Assembly (NCBI RefSeq): GCF_016834655.1
Contig: NZ_JAENHP010000001.1
Span: forward strand, 1,054,001-1,118,000
Reading direction: 5' to 3'
DNA from: Paractinoplanes ovalisporus
Lineage (GTDB): Bacteria > Actinomycetota > Actinomycetes > Mycobacteriales > Micromonosporaceae
Length of the DNA stretch: 64,000 nt
Shown: piece by piece, positions 37,053-45,634 of the stretch
Numbering within the stretch: the stretch's first letter is position 1
Layout of the letters: each line of letters begins with the position of its first letter
Position numbers and translations under genes: made by a program
The notes under the pieces: generated by a model
Told to the model about the DNA's origin: nothing
Databases searched by the model: none
The model's input: the letters and a program-made list of their open reading frames with translations, nothing else

Positions 37053-37591
37053 GAAGTCCGCTCGCGGCGGAACACCGTCCGGACGGCGGCGTCGACCGGC
37101 TCGGCCACGGTGAAGCGGAACTCGGCGGGCGGGCCGGCCTCGAACAGCCGGTCGCCCGCGCCGACCACCGTCGGGAAGGTGATCAGGCGGTACTCGTCGA
37201 CCAGGTCGGCCGCGGCGAGCGTGTGCACCAGGCTCAGGCTGCCGATGACCACAACGTCGCGGCGGGCGCGCTCGGCGGCGGCCCAGGCGAGCGGGTCACC
37301 CTCGATCGGTGCCGAGTTCGACCAGGCGGCCGCGTCGATTCCCGTACGGGTGGCGACCCGCTTGGGCACCGTGTTCATCAGCTTGGCGTAGTCACTGTCC
37401 CGGCCCGGCCACAGCTGCGCGAACCGCTCCCAGGTGCGCCGTCCGTACAGCTGCACGCCCTGTTCCATCCGCGCGCCGAGCTGAAACTTGTCGTCGGTGA
37501 CCGGTCCCGCGCCGTAGCGGAAGGCCCAGTTCTCGGGGTCGGACACCACGCCGTCGAGCGTGGCGAACTGGATCACGATGATGTCGCCCAT
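37049..37591 (-). CDS. Dihydrofolate-reductase-like protein (RibD C-terminal domain)
   Basis: 180 residues from ATG 37591, with AAAGGAG 7 bases upstream. Motifs are MGDIIVIQFATLDGVVSDPE, then EQGVQLYGRRTWERFAQLWP, VVVIGSLSLVHTLAAADLVDE and FPTVVGAGDRLFE. It belongs to the same broad family as the gene at 23831 but is not a close copy. NADPH-dependent reductase, substrate unknown. It is divergent from an ECF sigma factor (85 bp apart), a pairing often seen in actinobacteria. Confidence 0.85.
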   Translation of the reverse strand: MGDIIVIQFATLDGVVSDPENWAFRYGAGPVTDDKFQLGARMEQGVQLYGRRTWERFAQLWPGRDSDYAKLMNTVPKRVATRTGIDAAAWSNSAPIEGDPLAWAAAERARRDVVVIGSLSLVHTLAAADLVDEYRLITFPTVVGAGDRLFEAGPPAEFRFTVAEPVDAAVRTVFRRERTS

Positions 37592-37676
37592 GAGGGGGCT
37601 CCTTTCTCCTCGCCACCACATACCGCCGGCCCGCACGGGACTCATCGGTGGCGAAGGAAGGAATAGTGTCGGGGCC

Positions 37677-38666
37677 GTGGCGCAGGACTGGGACGAGTGG
37701 CACACGGCCTACCGGGGCGACCTGCTGGCCCTCTGCTACCGCATGCTCGGCTCGGCCGACGAGGCCGAAGATCTGGTGCAGGAGACGTTCTTGCGGGCGT
37801 GGCGGGCGGCCGACCGCTATGACCCCGGGCGCGCGTCGGTGCGCACCTGGCTGCACCGCATCGCCACCAACGCCTGTCTGACCGCGCTCGAGGGCCGGGC
37901 CCGGCGGCCGCTGCCGAGCGGTCTGGGCGCGGCCGGCGACGACCCGCAGGCCCCGCTGACGCCGAGCTTCGACATCCCGTGGCTGCAGCCGTTTCCGGAC
38001 GACGCCCAGCAGCGCGCCGGGCTGCGGCTGGCCTTCGTCGCCGCCCTGCAGTTGCTTCCCGCGCGGCAGCGGGCCGTTCTGGTGCTGCGGGAGGTGCTGG
38101 AGCTGCCGGCGGCCGAGGTCGCCGACGCCCTGGACAGCAGCGTGGCCTCGGTGAACAGCAGCCTGCAGCGGGCCCGGGCCACGCTGCGGGCGGCGGGACC
38201 GGTGCTGGAGGAGTTGCGCGAACCGGCCGACCCGGGCGAGCGCGCGGTGGTCGAGCGCTATCTGGCCGCGTTCGAGGCGGCCGACGTCCCGGGGCTGACC
38301 CGGCTGCTGGCCGACGACGTGGCGCTGGAGATGCCGCCGGTCGACCTGTGGCTGGCCGGGCGGGCGCACTACGGCGAGTTCCTGGAGCGGGTCTTCGCGA
38401 TGCGCGGCCCGGGCTGGCGGATGCGGACGGTGCCGGCCAACGGCGGGACGGCCCTGGCCGCGTACGCGCCGGACCGGGCCACCGGCGAGCTGCGAGCCCA
38501 TTCGCTGCAGCTGTTCGCGGTGCACGACGGCCTGATCCGGCGCTGCGTGACGTTCGTCGACCCGGCGGTTTTCGACCGGTTCGGCCTGCCTCAGCGCTGG
38601 GCGAACTCCTCCAGGAACTCGACCAGCATGTCCGTCAGTTCGCCGTCGAGCTCGGGCGGAATCTGA
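37677..38666 (+). CDS. ECF sigma factor with C-terminal SnoaL-like domain (SigG-like)
   Basis: 329 residues from GTG 37677. Region 2 is CYRMLGSADEAEDLVQETFLRAWRA, and region 4 is LQLLPARQRAVLVLREVLELPAAEVADALDSSVASVNSSLQRAR. A C-terminal SnoaL-like NTF2 fold covers about 205-305 (VVERYLAAFEAADVPGLTRLLADDV) and replaces an anti-sigma factor in such sigmas. The family domain ends near FDRFGLPQRW. The last 20 or so residues (ANSSRNSTSMSVSS...) read antisense into the convergent small gene, a sign that the natural gene end was replaced. Confidence 0.88.
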   Translation: MAQDWDEWHTAYRGDLLALCYRMLGSADEAEDLVQETFLRAWRAADRYDPGRASVRTWLHRIATNACLTALEGRARRPLPSGLGAAGDDPQAPLTPSFDIPWLQPFPDDAQQRAGLRLAFVAALQLLPARQRAVLVLREVLELPAAEVADALDSSVASVNSSLQRARATLRAAGPVLEELREPADPGERAVVERYLAAFEAADVPGLTRLLADDVALEMPPVDLWLAGRAHYGEFLERVFAMRGPGWRMRTVPANGGTALAAYAPDRATGELRAHSLQLFAVHDGLIRRCVTFVDPAVFDRFGLPQRWANSSRNSTSMSVSSPSSSGGI

Positions 38667-38896
38667 TCCAGACGCGTGTCCGGCGCCTTGGTGCGGGCGA
38701 TCAGATAGTCCCACCGGACGGGCGACTCACCGCCGTGCAGGCGGCGCGAGACGAACGCCCCGAACCCGTCCAGTGGGGCGCCGTCGAGGGCCTGGTTGAA
38801 GCCCTCGACGAACGCGACCGCTGAGGCGTACCGGCCGTCGGGAAGGTACATCCCGCGCCGGTTACGCAGGTGGAAACACAGCTCGGTGAGGGTCAA
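38591..38896 (-). CDS. Putative immunity protein for the adjacent toxin
   Basis: 101 residues from TTG 38896, whose TTGA overlaps the stop of the upstream giant gene, so the two are translationally coupled. It begins LTLTELCFHLRNRRGMYLPD and ends ELTDMLVEFLEEFAQR. It is small, acidic and without a signal peptide or membrane segment, so it stays in the cytosol while the upstream product is exported. Position, size and coupling are those of an immunity gene. I do not recognise the family. It overlaps the convergent sigma-factor gene by 76 bp, which is unusual. Confidence 0.65.
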   Translation of the reverse strand: MTLTELCFHLRNRRGMYLPDGRYASAVAFVEGFNQALDGAPLDGFGAFVSRRLHGGESPVRWDYLIARTKAPDTRLDQIPPELDGELTDMLVEFLEEFAQR

Positions 38897-41800
38897 TCCA
38901 GGTCCACGGGTTTGAAGTCGAGATATTCGCCGTACGTCCACTGGGCGCGGTACTGCTTGAGCGGCATCCCCTTGGGGCCGGTGAAGCCATCGTAGACAAC
39001 GCCGTCCTTGATGACGACAAAATGCTCGTCCCAGCGACCGGTCGGGTCGTGCTTGGATGGTCCCAGCTTCGGGGCACCCATCGAGTCCGAAAGACGGAAC
39101 GTCTCCCCGCCGATCAGCTCCTTGATCTTCTTGGCGCAGGCCTTGCAGTTGTCCATGTTCGGGACCGGCCAGCCGGCGGCGTCGACGTCGTCGCACGGGA
39201 ACGGGTCGGGGTCGGCGAGGGCCGCGACCCGGCCGTTGCCGGGCACCGGCGGCTTGATCTTGCAGGCGTCACGGCTGCGGCGCGCGTCGTCGGCGATGTC
39301 GTCGCGCTTCTTGCGGCCGTTGCGGACCTTGTCGGCGAACTTCTCCCACTTCTTGTAGAGGTCCCAGACGTTGCCGATCTTCTTGAGCTTGCCCCACGGG
39401 ACCAGCTCGATGATCGTCCAGAAGCAGGCCTCGAAGTTGGGCGTCTTCACGCACTCCATGAGGTCTTCGGGCACGATCAGCCCGATCAGGAAGTCGAGGC
39501 CCTCGGCCTTGAGGAAGTCCAGGATGGACTGCCCGGCCTCCTGCTTCGCCTTCTCGTACTCGGCCCGCTGTTCCGGGGTGAGGTATTTGAGGAGGTCGTC
39601 CTCCTCCCCCGGAGCCGGCGCACCCGCGTTGCTGGCCTGGTCCTGCTGCCGCTGACGCTCGGCCGCCTCGGCCCGCTCGGCCGCCTGCTGCGCCTCGGTC
39701 GCGTGCTGCAGGGCCCGGCTGGCCGCCTCGGCCGCGCTGTCCGCATGGTCCTGCGCGTTGTCGGCGGCCGTGCGGGCGGCGGCGGCGTCCGACTCGGCCC
39801 GGTCGGCGGCGCCGCGCGCGGCCGCCGCGTCGGATTCGGCCCGGGTCGCGGCGCTGTCGGCCGCGTTGGCGTCGTTCTGGGCCGCGGCCGCGCTCCGGCC
39901 GGCGATCGCCGCGTCGTTGGCGGCCTCGTTGGCCGCCTGCCGGGCCGCCAGCGCGTCGGCCCGGGCCTGGGCGTCGGCCCGGGCCGCGGAGGCCGCCGCG
40001 GTGCGCGCCGCGGCCCCGTCCACGGCTGCCTGGGCCGCCGACTGCTTGGCCTCGGCCGCCGACTGGGCCGCCTGGGCCGCCGACCGCGCGGCCTGGGCGG
40101 CTGCCGTGTAGGCCGGCTTGACCTGATCGTTGGCGCGCTGCGCGGCCGCCTCGGCCAGTTCGGCTGCCCGCACCGCCTCGGCCGCCCGGGCACGGGCCGC
40201 CTCGGCCTGTTCCTCACCGATGGTCTGCGCCAGCTGGGCCACCAGCGCCACGAAGTCGGCGTCGATGTCGGCCCCGGTGAACGGCGTGACCATGCCGATC
40301 GCCGTGTTGTGGGGCTCGGCGATGCCGGCCGACGAGCTGGAGGCGGCCGACGCCGCGGCGATGGCGATGTCGGCCTGGGCCGCCGCCGCGACCGCCTCGG
40401 TGGTGGCGGCCTGGGCCTCGTCGCGGGTGCGGTTGGCCGACCACAGCGACTGGACGGCCTCGTCCGCGGCCTGACCGGCCAGGTTCACGGCCGCGGTGGC
40501 CGCCTCGGCCGCCCGGATCTCGTTCGTGGTCGCGACCGCCGCCTTGGCGTCGGCCCGCATGCGGTGGGAGTGGGTCTGCTGCGCGGTCGCCTCGGCCCGG
40601 TCGGCCGCCGCGTCCGCCGCCCGGGCCGCCGCCTCGGCCTGACGGGCCGCCGCCCAGGCCCGGTTGGCTGCCTGCTGCGCCTGGTGGGCCGCCGCCCGCG
40701 AGTTGGCCGCGGCACCGGTCGCCGTGTTGGCCGCCGACCGGGCGTTCCGGGCCGCCGTTCCGGCCGCACCGGCCTGGGCGTCGGCCTCGTCGGCGTAGCG
40801 CTGTGCCTCGGCCGAATCCGCCTGACCGGCCGCCGAAGCCGCCACGGCTTTCAGTGCCCGCGCCCGCGCCTTGGCCGCCTGCTCCGCGCGTTCGGCCGCG
40901 ATGGCCTCGTCACGCGCGGAGGCGGCGATGCGTTCCTGGTTCCACGAGCGGTCGCGGGCCGCCTTGGCGTTGCGTTCGGCGCCCTCGGCGCTGCCCCGGG
41001 CCCGGTTCGCCGCGGCCGCTTGTGCCTCGGCGTTGCCCCGGGCCGTGCGGGCCGTCGCCGCGTGCTGCTCGGCCTCGGCCCGGAAGCGGGCGGCGTTGGC
41101 TCGCTCGGCCTCGGCCACCTGACGGGCCTGCTTGGCCTCGGCCGCCCGGGCCTCCGCGGTCTCCCGGTGCCGATTGGTGCGTTCGGCGGCCGCCCACGCC
41201 TTGGCCTCGGCCGCCTGGGCCTCTTCCCGGGCCTTCTTCGTACGCTGGGCGGCCGTCTTCGCCGCGGCCGCCTGCTTGGCCGCTGCCGTCGCCAGCCGGG
41301 CCGCCGCCGCCGCGTGTTCCTGCGCGTGTTTGCGCCACTGCTCGGCCTGCTTCGCGTGCGCCTCGGCCTGCGCCTGCGCGCCCTGCGCGTTGTTGGTCGC
41401 GATGGTCGCGTCGATGGCGTGCTGCGCGGTGGTGGCCGCGCCCAGCGCCGCCGCCGACGCCTCGCTCATGCCCTGCGCGATCAGCGACCATTCGGCGCCG
41501 TAGTCCAGCCCGGTGGCGATCAGCTCGTCGGCGGCCGACGTCGCGATCGCCGCGGCCGTGCGAGCCTGCTCTGCCGCCAGGCGGGCGCCGTTGACGAAGT
41601 TCGCTGTCTGCGACTTGGCCAGGTTGAGCTCGGCCGACTTGGAAGCCGCGGTGCCCGCGCGAGCCAGGACCCGCTCGGCGTGCCGGGCCGAGTTGGCCGA
41701 ACCTGCCATGTCGTTGGCCGCGCGCTGCAACGCTTCCACGCCGTCGCCGTGGGCCCGCAAAAGCCGGGTGCGTGCCTCGGACGCGCGCCTGGCCCGCTGC

Positions 41801-42603
41801 GCCAGGTCCGACAGCTCCTCGGCCGCCTTGTTACGCGCCTCGAGGTCCTTCAGGTATTGCTCACGCTCGGCGGCGTCGGCCTTGGCCGCGGCCAGATAGC
41901 CGGTGTTCCAGAAGGCCGCGATCGCGGCGTCGTCGCCGGCCAGGGCCTGTTCGGCGGCCGCCTTCACGTGCGATTCGGCCGGCGCCGCGGCGGCGAACAC
42001 CCGCAACCGTTCGCGCAGCTGGGCGGCCCGCTCGCGGGCGTCGGCGGCGAGCTTCTCGTCCCGCTGCCGGGCGACGTCGGCGCCGTAGGCCAGGAACAGC
42101 TCGCGGTCGGTGTCGGTGCCGGCGAGAACCCGCTGCACCTCGGCGTTGAAATGGGTGCCACCGGTGCCGGCCATGGCCCGGATCGTCACCAGGTTGTCGG
42201 CCGCCTGCTGCCGCTTGCGGGCGTCGATCGCGGCCTCGAGCTGACGCTTCTCGACGTTGGCGAACCGGAAGATCGCCGCCGGATCGCCGGTCGAGAGCGC
42301 CGCCAGCGCGGCCGCACGCACCTCGGGTTCGGGCGACAGCTCGGCCACGTCGGCGACCGCCTTGCGCCACCGCTCGGCCGTCGCGTCGATGCCGGTCGTG
42401 CCGTTCCACGACTCGGTCACCAGCGGCGGCACGGGCGGCAGCGGCGTGCCCTCGGTGCGCAGCAGGCCTACCAGGCTGCGGGGGGCCCGCTCGGGCGCGG
42501 CCGCCGCGGCCGGCACGTTGACGGCGGCGCCGCCGATCAGAGCGACCAGCGAGGCCAGGGCCACGACCCGGGCGCGCACGCTCAGAGAAACCTTCACGAC
42601 CAT
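38893..42603 (-). CDS. Secreted Ala-rich coiled-coil protein with putative C-terminal papain-like toxin domain
   Basis: 1236 residues from ATG 42603 (GGAG upstream; ATG 42651 gives 16 more). A signal peptide (VVALASLVALIGGAAVNVPAAAAA) is followed by ALF-like short helical repeats at about 70-280 (EPEVRAAALAALSTGDPAAI; ESHVKAAAEQALAGDDAAIA). About 700 residues of Ala-rich coiled coil (AEAKAWAAAERTNRHRETAE style) come next, then a hinge near 1000 with LIGLIVPEDLMECVKTPNF. The last 85 residues hold NCKAC (Cys1153/1156), DEHFVVIKDG (His1194) and VVYDGFTG (Asp1205). This Cys-His-Asp order, with HFVV..DG.VYD, recalls papain-fold deamidase/protease toxins of polymorphic toxin systems. Toxin activity is inferred. 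Confidence 0.8.
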   Translation of the reverse strand: MVVKVSLSVRARVVALASLVALIGGAAVNVPAAAAAPERAPRSLVGLLRTEGTPLPPVPPLVTESWNGTTGIDATAERWRKAVADVAELSPEPEVRAAALAALSTGDPAAIFRFANVEKRQLEAAIDARKRQQAADNLVTIRAMAGTGGTHFNAEVQRVLAGTDTDRELFLAYGADVARQRDEKLAADARERAAQLRERLRVFAAAAPAESHVKAAAEQALAGDDAAIAAFWNTGYLAAAKADAAEREQYLKDLEARNKAAEELSDLAQRARRASEARTRLLRAHGDGVEALQRAANDMAGSANSARHAERVLARAGTAASKSAELNLAKSQTANFVNGARLAAEQARTAAAIATSAADELIATGLDYGAEWSLIAQGMSEASAAALGAATTAQHAIDATIATNNAQGAQAQAEAHAKQAEQWRKHAQEHAAAAARLATAAAKQAAAAKTAAQRTKKAREEAQAAEAKAWAAAERTNRHRETAEARAAEAKQARQVAEAERANAARFRAEAEQHAATARTARGNAEAQAAAANRARGSAEGAERNAKAARDRSWNQERIAASARDEAIAAERAEQAAKARARALKAVAASAAGQADSAEAQRYADEADAQAGAAGTAARNARSAANTATGAAANSRAAAHQAQQAANRAWAAARQAEAAARAADAAADRAEATAQQTHSHRMRADAKAAVATTNEIRAAEAATAAVNLAGQAADEAVQSLWSANRTRDEAQAATTEAVAAAAQADIAIAAASAASSSSAGIAEPHNTAIGMVTPFTGADIDADFVALVAQLAQTIGEEQAEAARARAAEAVRAAELAEAAAQRANDQVKPAYTAAAQAARSAAQAAQSAAEAKQSAAQAAVDGAAARTAAASAARADAQARADALAARQAANEAANDAAIAGRSAAAAQNDANAADSAATRAESDAAAARGAADRAESDAAAARTAADNAQDHADSAAEAASRALQHATEAQQAAERAEAAERQRQQDQASNAGAPAPGEEDDLLKYLTPEQRAEYEKAKQEAGQSILDFLKAEGLDFLIGLIVPEDLMECVKTPNFEACFWTIIELVPWGKLKKIGNVWDLYKKWEKFADKVRNGRKKRDDIADDARRSRDACKIKPPVPGNGRVAALADPDPFPCDDVDAAGWPVPNMDNCKACAKKIKELIGGETFRLSDSMGAPKLGPSKHDPTGRWDEHFVVIKDGVVYDGFTGPKGMPLKQYRAQWTYGEYLDFKPVDLD

Positions 42604-42826
42604 CCTTCTCCACAGCCGGGAGCGGCGCGGGGAGGCACGCGTCAGCGCCACGGCCCCCGCGCCGCGGAAAACGAACAGGTTGAGTTCGGGACTAGGCCCC
42701 TAAGGCTGTGGAATCCACAAAGGACTGCTCACCACGCTTCACGAATCCCCCGTTGCTCGTAGCGTTTCGAGCGATATCTAAACATGGACACTGATCGACG
42801 GCTACCCCGTGGCGGGCGAGGCGGGG

Positions 42827-43663
42827 TCAGGCCGGGGTGACATCGGTGCTCAGGGCCCGCTCCCGCCCGGCCTCGATGTCGGCCGCGAGCGCGTCGAGAC
42901 GCCCCTTGGCCAGCCCGTACGAGTCGGAACCGAGCACCTGGTGCAACGGCGCGTTCCCCGAGACGGCCACGTCGATGATGGCCGCCGCCACCTTCACCGG
43001 GTCGCCGAGCTGGGTCCCCGGCATGGCCAGATGCGCGTCGGTCATCTCCCGGATCGCCTGGTAACCGTCGGCGGCCTGAGCGGGCAGCCCCAGCGACGAG
43101 GTCCGCAGGAAATCGGTGCGGGTGTAGCCGGGCTCGACCACGTTCACCTTGATGCCGAACCCGGCGACCTCGGCCGCGAGCGAGTCCGACAGCCCCTCCA
43201 GGGCATATTTGGCCGCGCAGTAGAGGCTCCAGCCCGGAAAGGCGGTCAGCCCCAGAATCGAGGACACGTTGACGATGTGCCCGCGACCGGCCGCCCGCAT
43301 CTCCGGCAGCACCGCCCGCAGCACGTTCCAGACGCCGAAGATCTGCACGTCGAACATGCGCCGGACCTCGGCGTCGGTGGCCTCCTCGACCGCGCCCAGG
43401 AAGCCGTAGCCGGCGTTGTTGACGACCACGTCGAGCCCGCCGAAGCGGTCGGTGGTGGCGCGGACGGCGGCGGCGACCGCCGTCCCGTCGGTGAGGTCGA
43501 GCTCGAGGGGCAGCAGCCGCTCACGGCCGGCATCGCCCAGGGCCGCGCCCAGGCGGTCGGCCGAGCGGGTGGTGGCGGCCACGTTGTCGCCGCGGACGAG
43601 CAGCTGCCGGACGAGCTCGAGGCCGATGCCGCGCGAGGTGCCGGTGACGAACCAGGTGGTCAT
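42827..43663 (-). CDS. Short-chain dehydrogenase/reductase
   Basis: 278 residues from ATG 43663 with AAGGAG 7 bases upstream. TGTSRGIG near residues 7-14, NNAGYG, the catalytic Ser in NVSSILG, and YCAAK (Tyr-x3-Lys) are all present. It is a classical NADP-dependent SDR of unknown substrate. It is divergent from the XRE regulator (147 bp apart), a common actinobacterial pairing in which the regulator controls the SDR. Confidence 0.93.
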   Translation of the reverse strand: MTTWFVTGTSRGIGLELVRQLLVRGDNVAATTRSADRLGAALGDAGRERLLPLELDLTDGTAVAAAVRATTDRFGGLDVVVNNAGYGFLGAVEEATDAEVRRMFDVQIFGVWNVLRAVLPEMRAAGRGHIVNVSSILGLTAFPGWSLYCAAKYALEGLSDSLAAEVAGFGIKVNVVEPGYTRTDFLRTSSLGLPAQAADGYQAIREMTDAHLAMPGTQLGDPVKVAAAIIDVAVSGNAPLHQVLGSDSYGLAKGRLDALAADIEAGRERALSTDVTPA

Positions 43664-43810
43664 GGGGTTCTCCTTGACGTCGAACGAACGCCTCCCATGC
43701 TGTGGCGGGGCGCGCCTCACGGACACGGCCGAGCTGGCCCAGCGCTGCCTGGGTACGCCATGCCCACCCAACGCCTGTGCGCGGGCCGGTTCGCGGCCGA
43801 TGATGGAGGC

Positions 43811-44695
43811 ATGACCGGACGCACCGACCTCGGCGACTTCCTCCGCAAATGCCGGGCCGGCCTGTCTCCCGAGGAGGCGGGCCTGGACGGCCTGGCGACC
43901 GGCCGCCGGGTGCGGGGCCTGCGCCGCGAGGAGGTCGCGATGCTGGCCGGGGTGAGCGTCGACTACTACACGCGGCTCGAGCAGGGCCGCCACTCCAGCC
44001 CGTCCGAGGCGGTGGTCGAGGCCCTGGGCCGGGTGTTCCGGCTCGACGCCGCGGCCCGGGCCCACCTGGCCGACCTGGCCCGTCCGGTGCGCCGCGCGGC
44101 CGAGCAGGCGCCGCCGCAGCGGGTGCGTCCGGCGATGCAGCAGCTGATCGCCTCGATGACCGACCATCCCGCGCTGATCCTGGGCCGGCGCACCGACGTG
44201 CTCGCCGCCAACCCGCTGGCGCGGGCGCTGCTGACCGACTGGACGAGTCTGGCGCCGCGGCACCGCAACTACGTCCGGTGGATCGTGCTCGACCCGGCCG
44301 CCCGCGAGGTGTTCCTCGACTGGCCGACCGTGGCTGCCGAAGCCGTCGGCACTCTGCGCCTCTATGCCGGGCGCCACCCGGACGACGTACGGCTGAACGA
44401 ACTTGTGGGTGAACTGACGATCAAAAGCGCCGATTTCCGTACGTGGTGGAACGGTCACCAGGTGCACGAGCGGACCCACGGCACCAAGCGCATGACGCAC
44501 GCGGCCGTCGGCCCGATCACGCTGCGATACGAGGCCCTGGCCCTGCCCGGCGACCCGGACCAGACGCTGTTCGTCTACAACACCGACCCCGGCAGCGCGT
44601 CGCACGACAACCTGCGCCTGCTCGGGCTGCTCCTCACGAAGGGGCAGCCGGAAGCCGCCGGGGAACCGGAATCGACGCGCACCCGCGGTTTGTAG
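43811..44695 (+). CDS. XRE-family regulator with MmyB-like ligand domain
   Basis: 294 residues from ATG 43811, preceded by GGAGG. The N-terminal HTH is LGDFLRKCRAGLSPEEAGL, then RREEVAMLAGVSVDYYTRLEQGR. The C-terminal domain (about 105-280: LIASMTDHPALILGRRTDVL, then WWNGHQVHERTHGTKRM) is the MmyB-like ligand-binding fold thought to bind fatty-acid-like molecules. It is a probable repressor of the divergent SDR. Its stop codon lies inside a 20-bp palindrome. Confidence 0.92.
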   Translation: MTGRTDLGDFLRKCRAGLSPEEAGLDGLATGRRVRGLRREEVAMLAGVSVDYYTRLEQGRHSSPSEAVVEALGRVFRLDAAARAHLADLARPVRRAAEQAPPQRVRPAMQQLIASMTDHPALILGRRTDVLAANPLARALLTDWTSLAPRHRNYVRWIVLDPAAREVFLDWPTVAAEAVGTLRLYAGRHPDDVRLNELVGELTIKSADFRTWWNGHQVHERTHGTKRMTHAAVGPITLRYEALALPGDPDQTLFVYNTDPGSASHDNLRLLGLLLTKGQPEAAGEPESTRTRGL

Positions 44696-44710
44696 CTCGC
44701 GCGAGCTACA
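44691..44710. promoter_or_regulatory. Perfect 20-bp palindrome TGTAGCTCGCGCGAGCTACA
   Basis: An exact self-complementary 20-mer that covers the XRE stop codon and lies about 100 bp upstream of the CPBP-kinase-regulator operon. It could be an operator for that operon (a dimeric regulator site) or, as an 8-bp stem with a GCGC loop, the XRE terminator. The absence of a real loop favours an operator. Confidence 0.5.
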
Positions 44711-44809
44711 GCGGATGTCCGCTCGGAGGTGACGACGGGAAGCGCCGGAATTCGTACGTTTCTTCGCAGCCGCGGCACGGATGTCCGCGGGAGCAGCGGA
44801 GGATCAGTC

Positions 44810-45634
44810 ATGCGGTTCGTAGTCCAGCTGGTCGCGGTCGTCGCGGCCGCCTTCCTGGCCGGGCAGGCGGTCAATTCGGTGACCGAAAGTCCCTGGCTGT
44901 CCCTCGCGGCGGGCCTGGTGACGTCGCTGATCGCGGTGGCCGTCTACTACTGGGCCGTCCGGTGGACCGAGAAGCGCGACGTGACCGAGGCGCTCCCGGG
45001 CCCGGCCGCCTCGGGACTGGCCCGGGGCACACTGCTCGGGGCCGGGATCTTCGCCGCGGTCATCGGCAACATCGCCGTCAACGGCGGCTACCGGGTCCAC
45101 GGGCTCAGCGACGATCCCCTCGCGGCGGTGGGGCTGATCGGGTTCATGGCCGCGGCCGCCGTCACCGAGGAGCTGATGTTCCGCGGCGTGCTGTTCCGCC
45201 ACGTCGAGAAGCTGACCGGCACGTGGCTGGCGCTGCTGCTGTCGGCGCTGGTGTTCGGCGGCGTCCACCTGCTGAACGAGAACGCCACGCTGTGGGGAGC
45301 GCTGTGCGTGGCGGTCGCCGGCGGCGGCATGCTGACCTCGGCCTTCATCGCGACCCGGAGTCTGTGGCTGCCGATCGGCCTGCACTTCGGCTGGAACTAC
45401 GCCCAGGCGGCCGTTTTCAGCACCGAGGTGTCCGGCAACGGCCTGAAGCAGGGGCTGCTGGACGCCGAGTCGAGCGGCAACGCCTGGATCAGCGGCGGCA
45501 CGTTCGGCCCCGAGGCGAGCTTGTCCGCGCTGATGGCCGGCGTCGTCGTGACGGCCGTGTTCCTGTGGCTGGCCCACCGGCGCGGGCACATGGTGCCGAT
45601 GCGGCGGCGCGAGCCTTCTACGCTCGTCGCGTGA
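44810..45634 (+). CDS. CPBP-family intramembrane metalloprotease
   Basis: 274 residues from ATG 44810 with GGAGG 7 bases upstream. It has about seven membrane helices. The three CPBP/Rce1-like active-site motifs are present: AAAVTEELMFRG (Glu-Glu-x3-Arg), LVFGGVHLLN, and LHFGWNY. It is a glutamate-type membrane protease or its catalytically related bacteriocin-immunity type. The stop overlaps the sensor kinase GTG (GTGA), so it is the first gene of a three-gene signalling operon, possibly under its control. Confidence 0.88.
   Translation: MRFVVQLVAVVAAAFLAGQAVNSVTESPWLSLAAGLVTSLIAVAVYYWAVRWTEKRDVTEALPGPAASGLARGTLLGAGIFAAVIGNIAVNGGYRVHGLSDDPLAAVGLIGFMAAAAVTEELMFRGVLFRHVEKLTGTWLALLLSALVFGGVHLLNENATLWGALCVAVAGGGMLTSAFIATRSLWLPIGLHFGWNYAQAAVFSTEVSGNGLKQGLLDAESSGNAWISGGTFGPEASLSALMAGVVVTAVFLWLAHRRGHMVPMRRREPSTLVA

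Noticed and set aside
39022..42762. A 1246-codon ORF on the plus strand opposite the giant secreted protein
   Set aside because: It is the antisense shadow of an Ala-rich GCC/GCG gene: its product is almost only Arg, Gly and Leu, with no domain or ribosome site. The minus strand has a signal peptide and domains.
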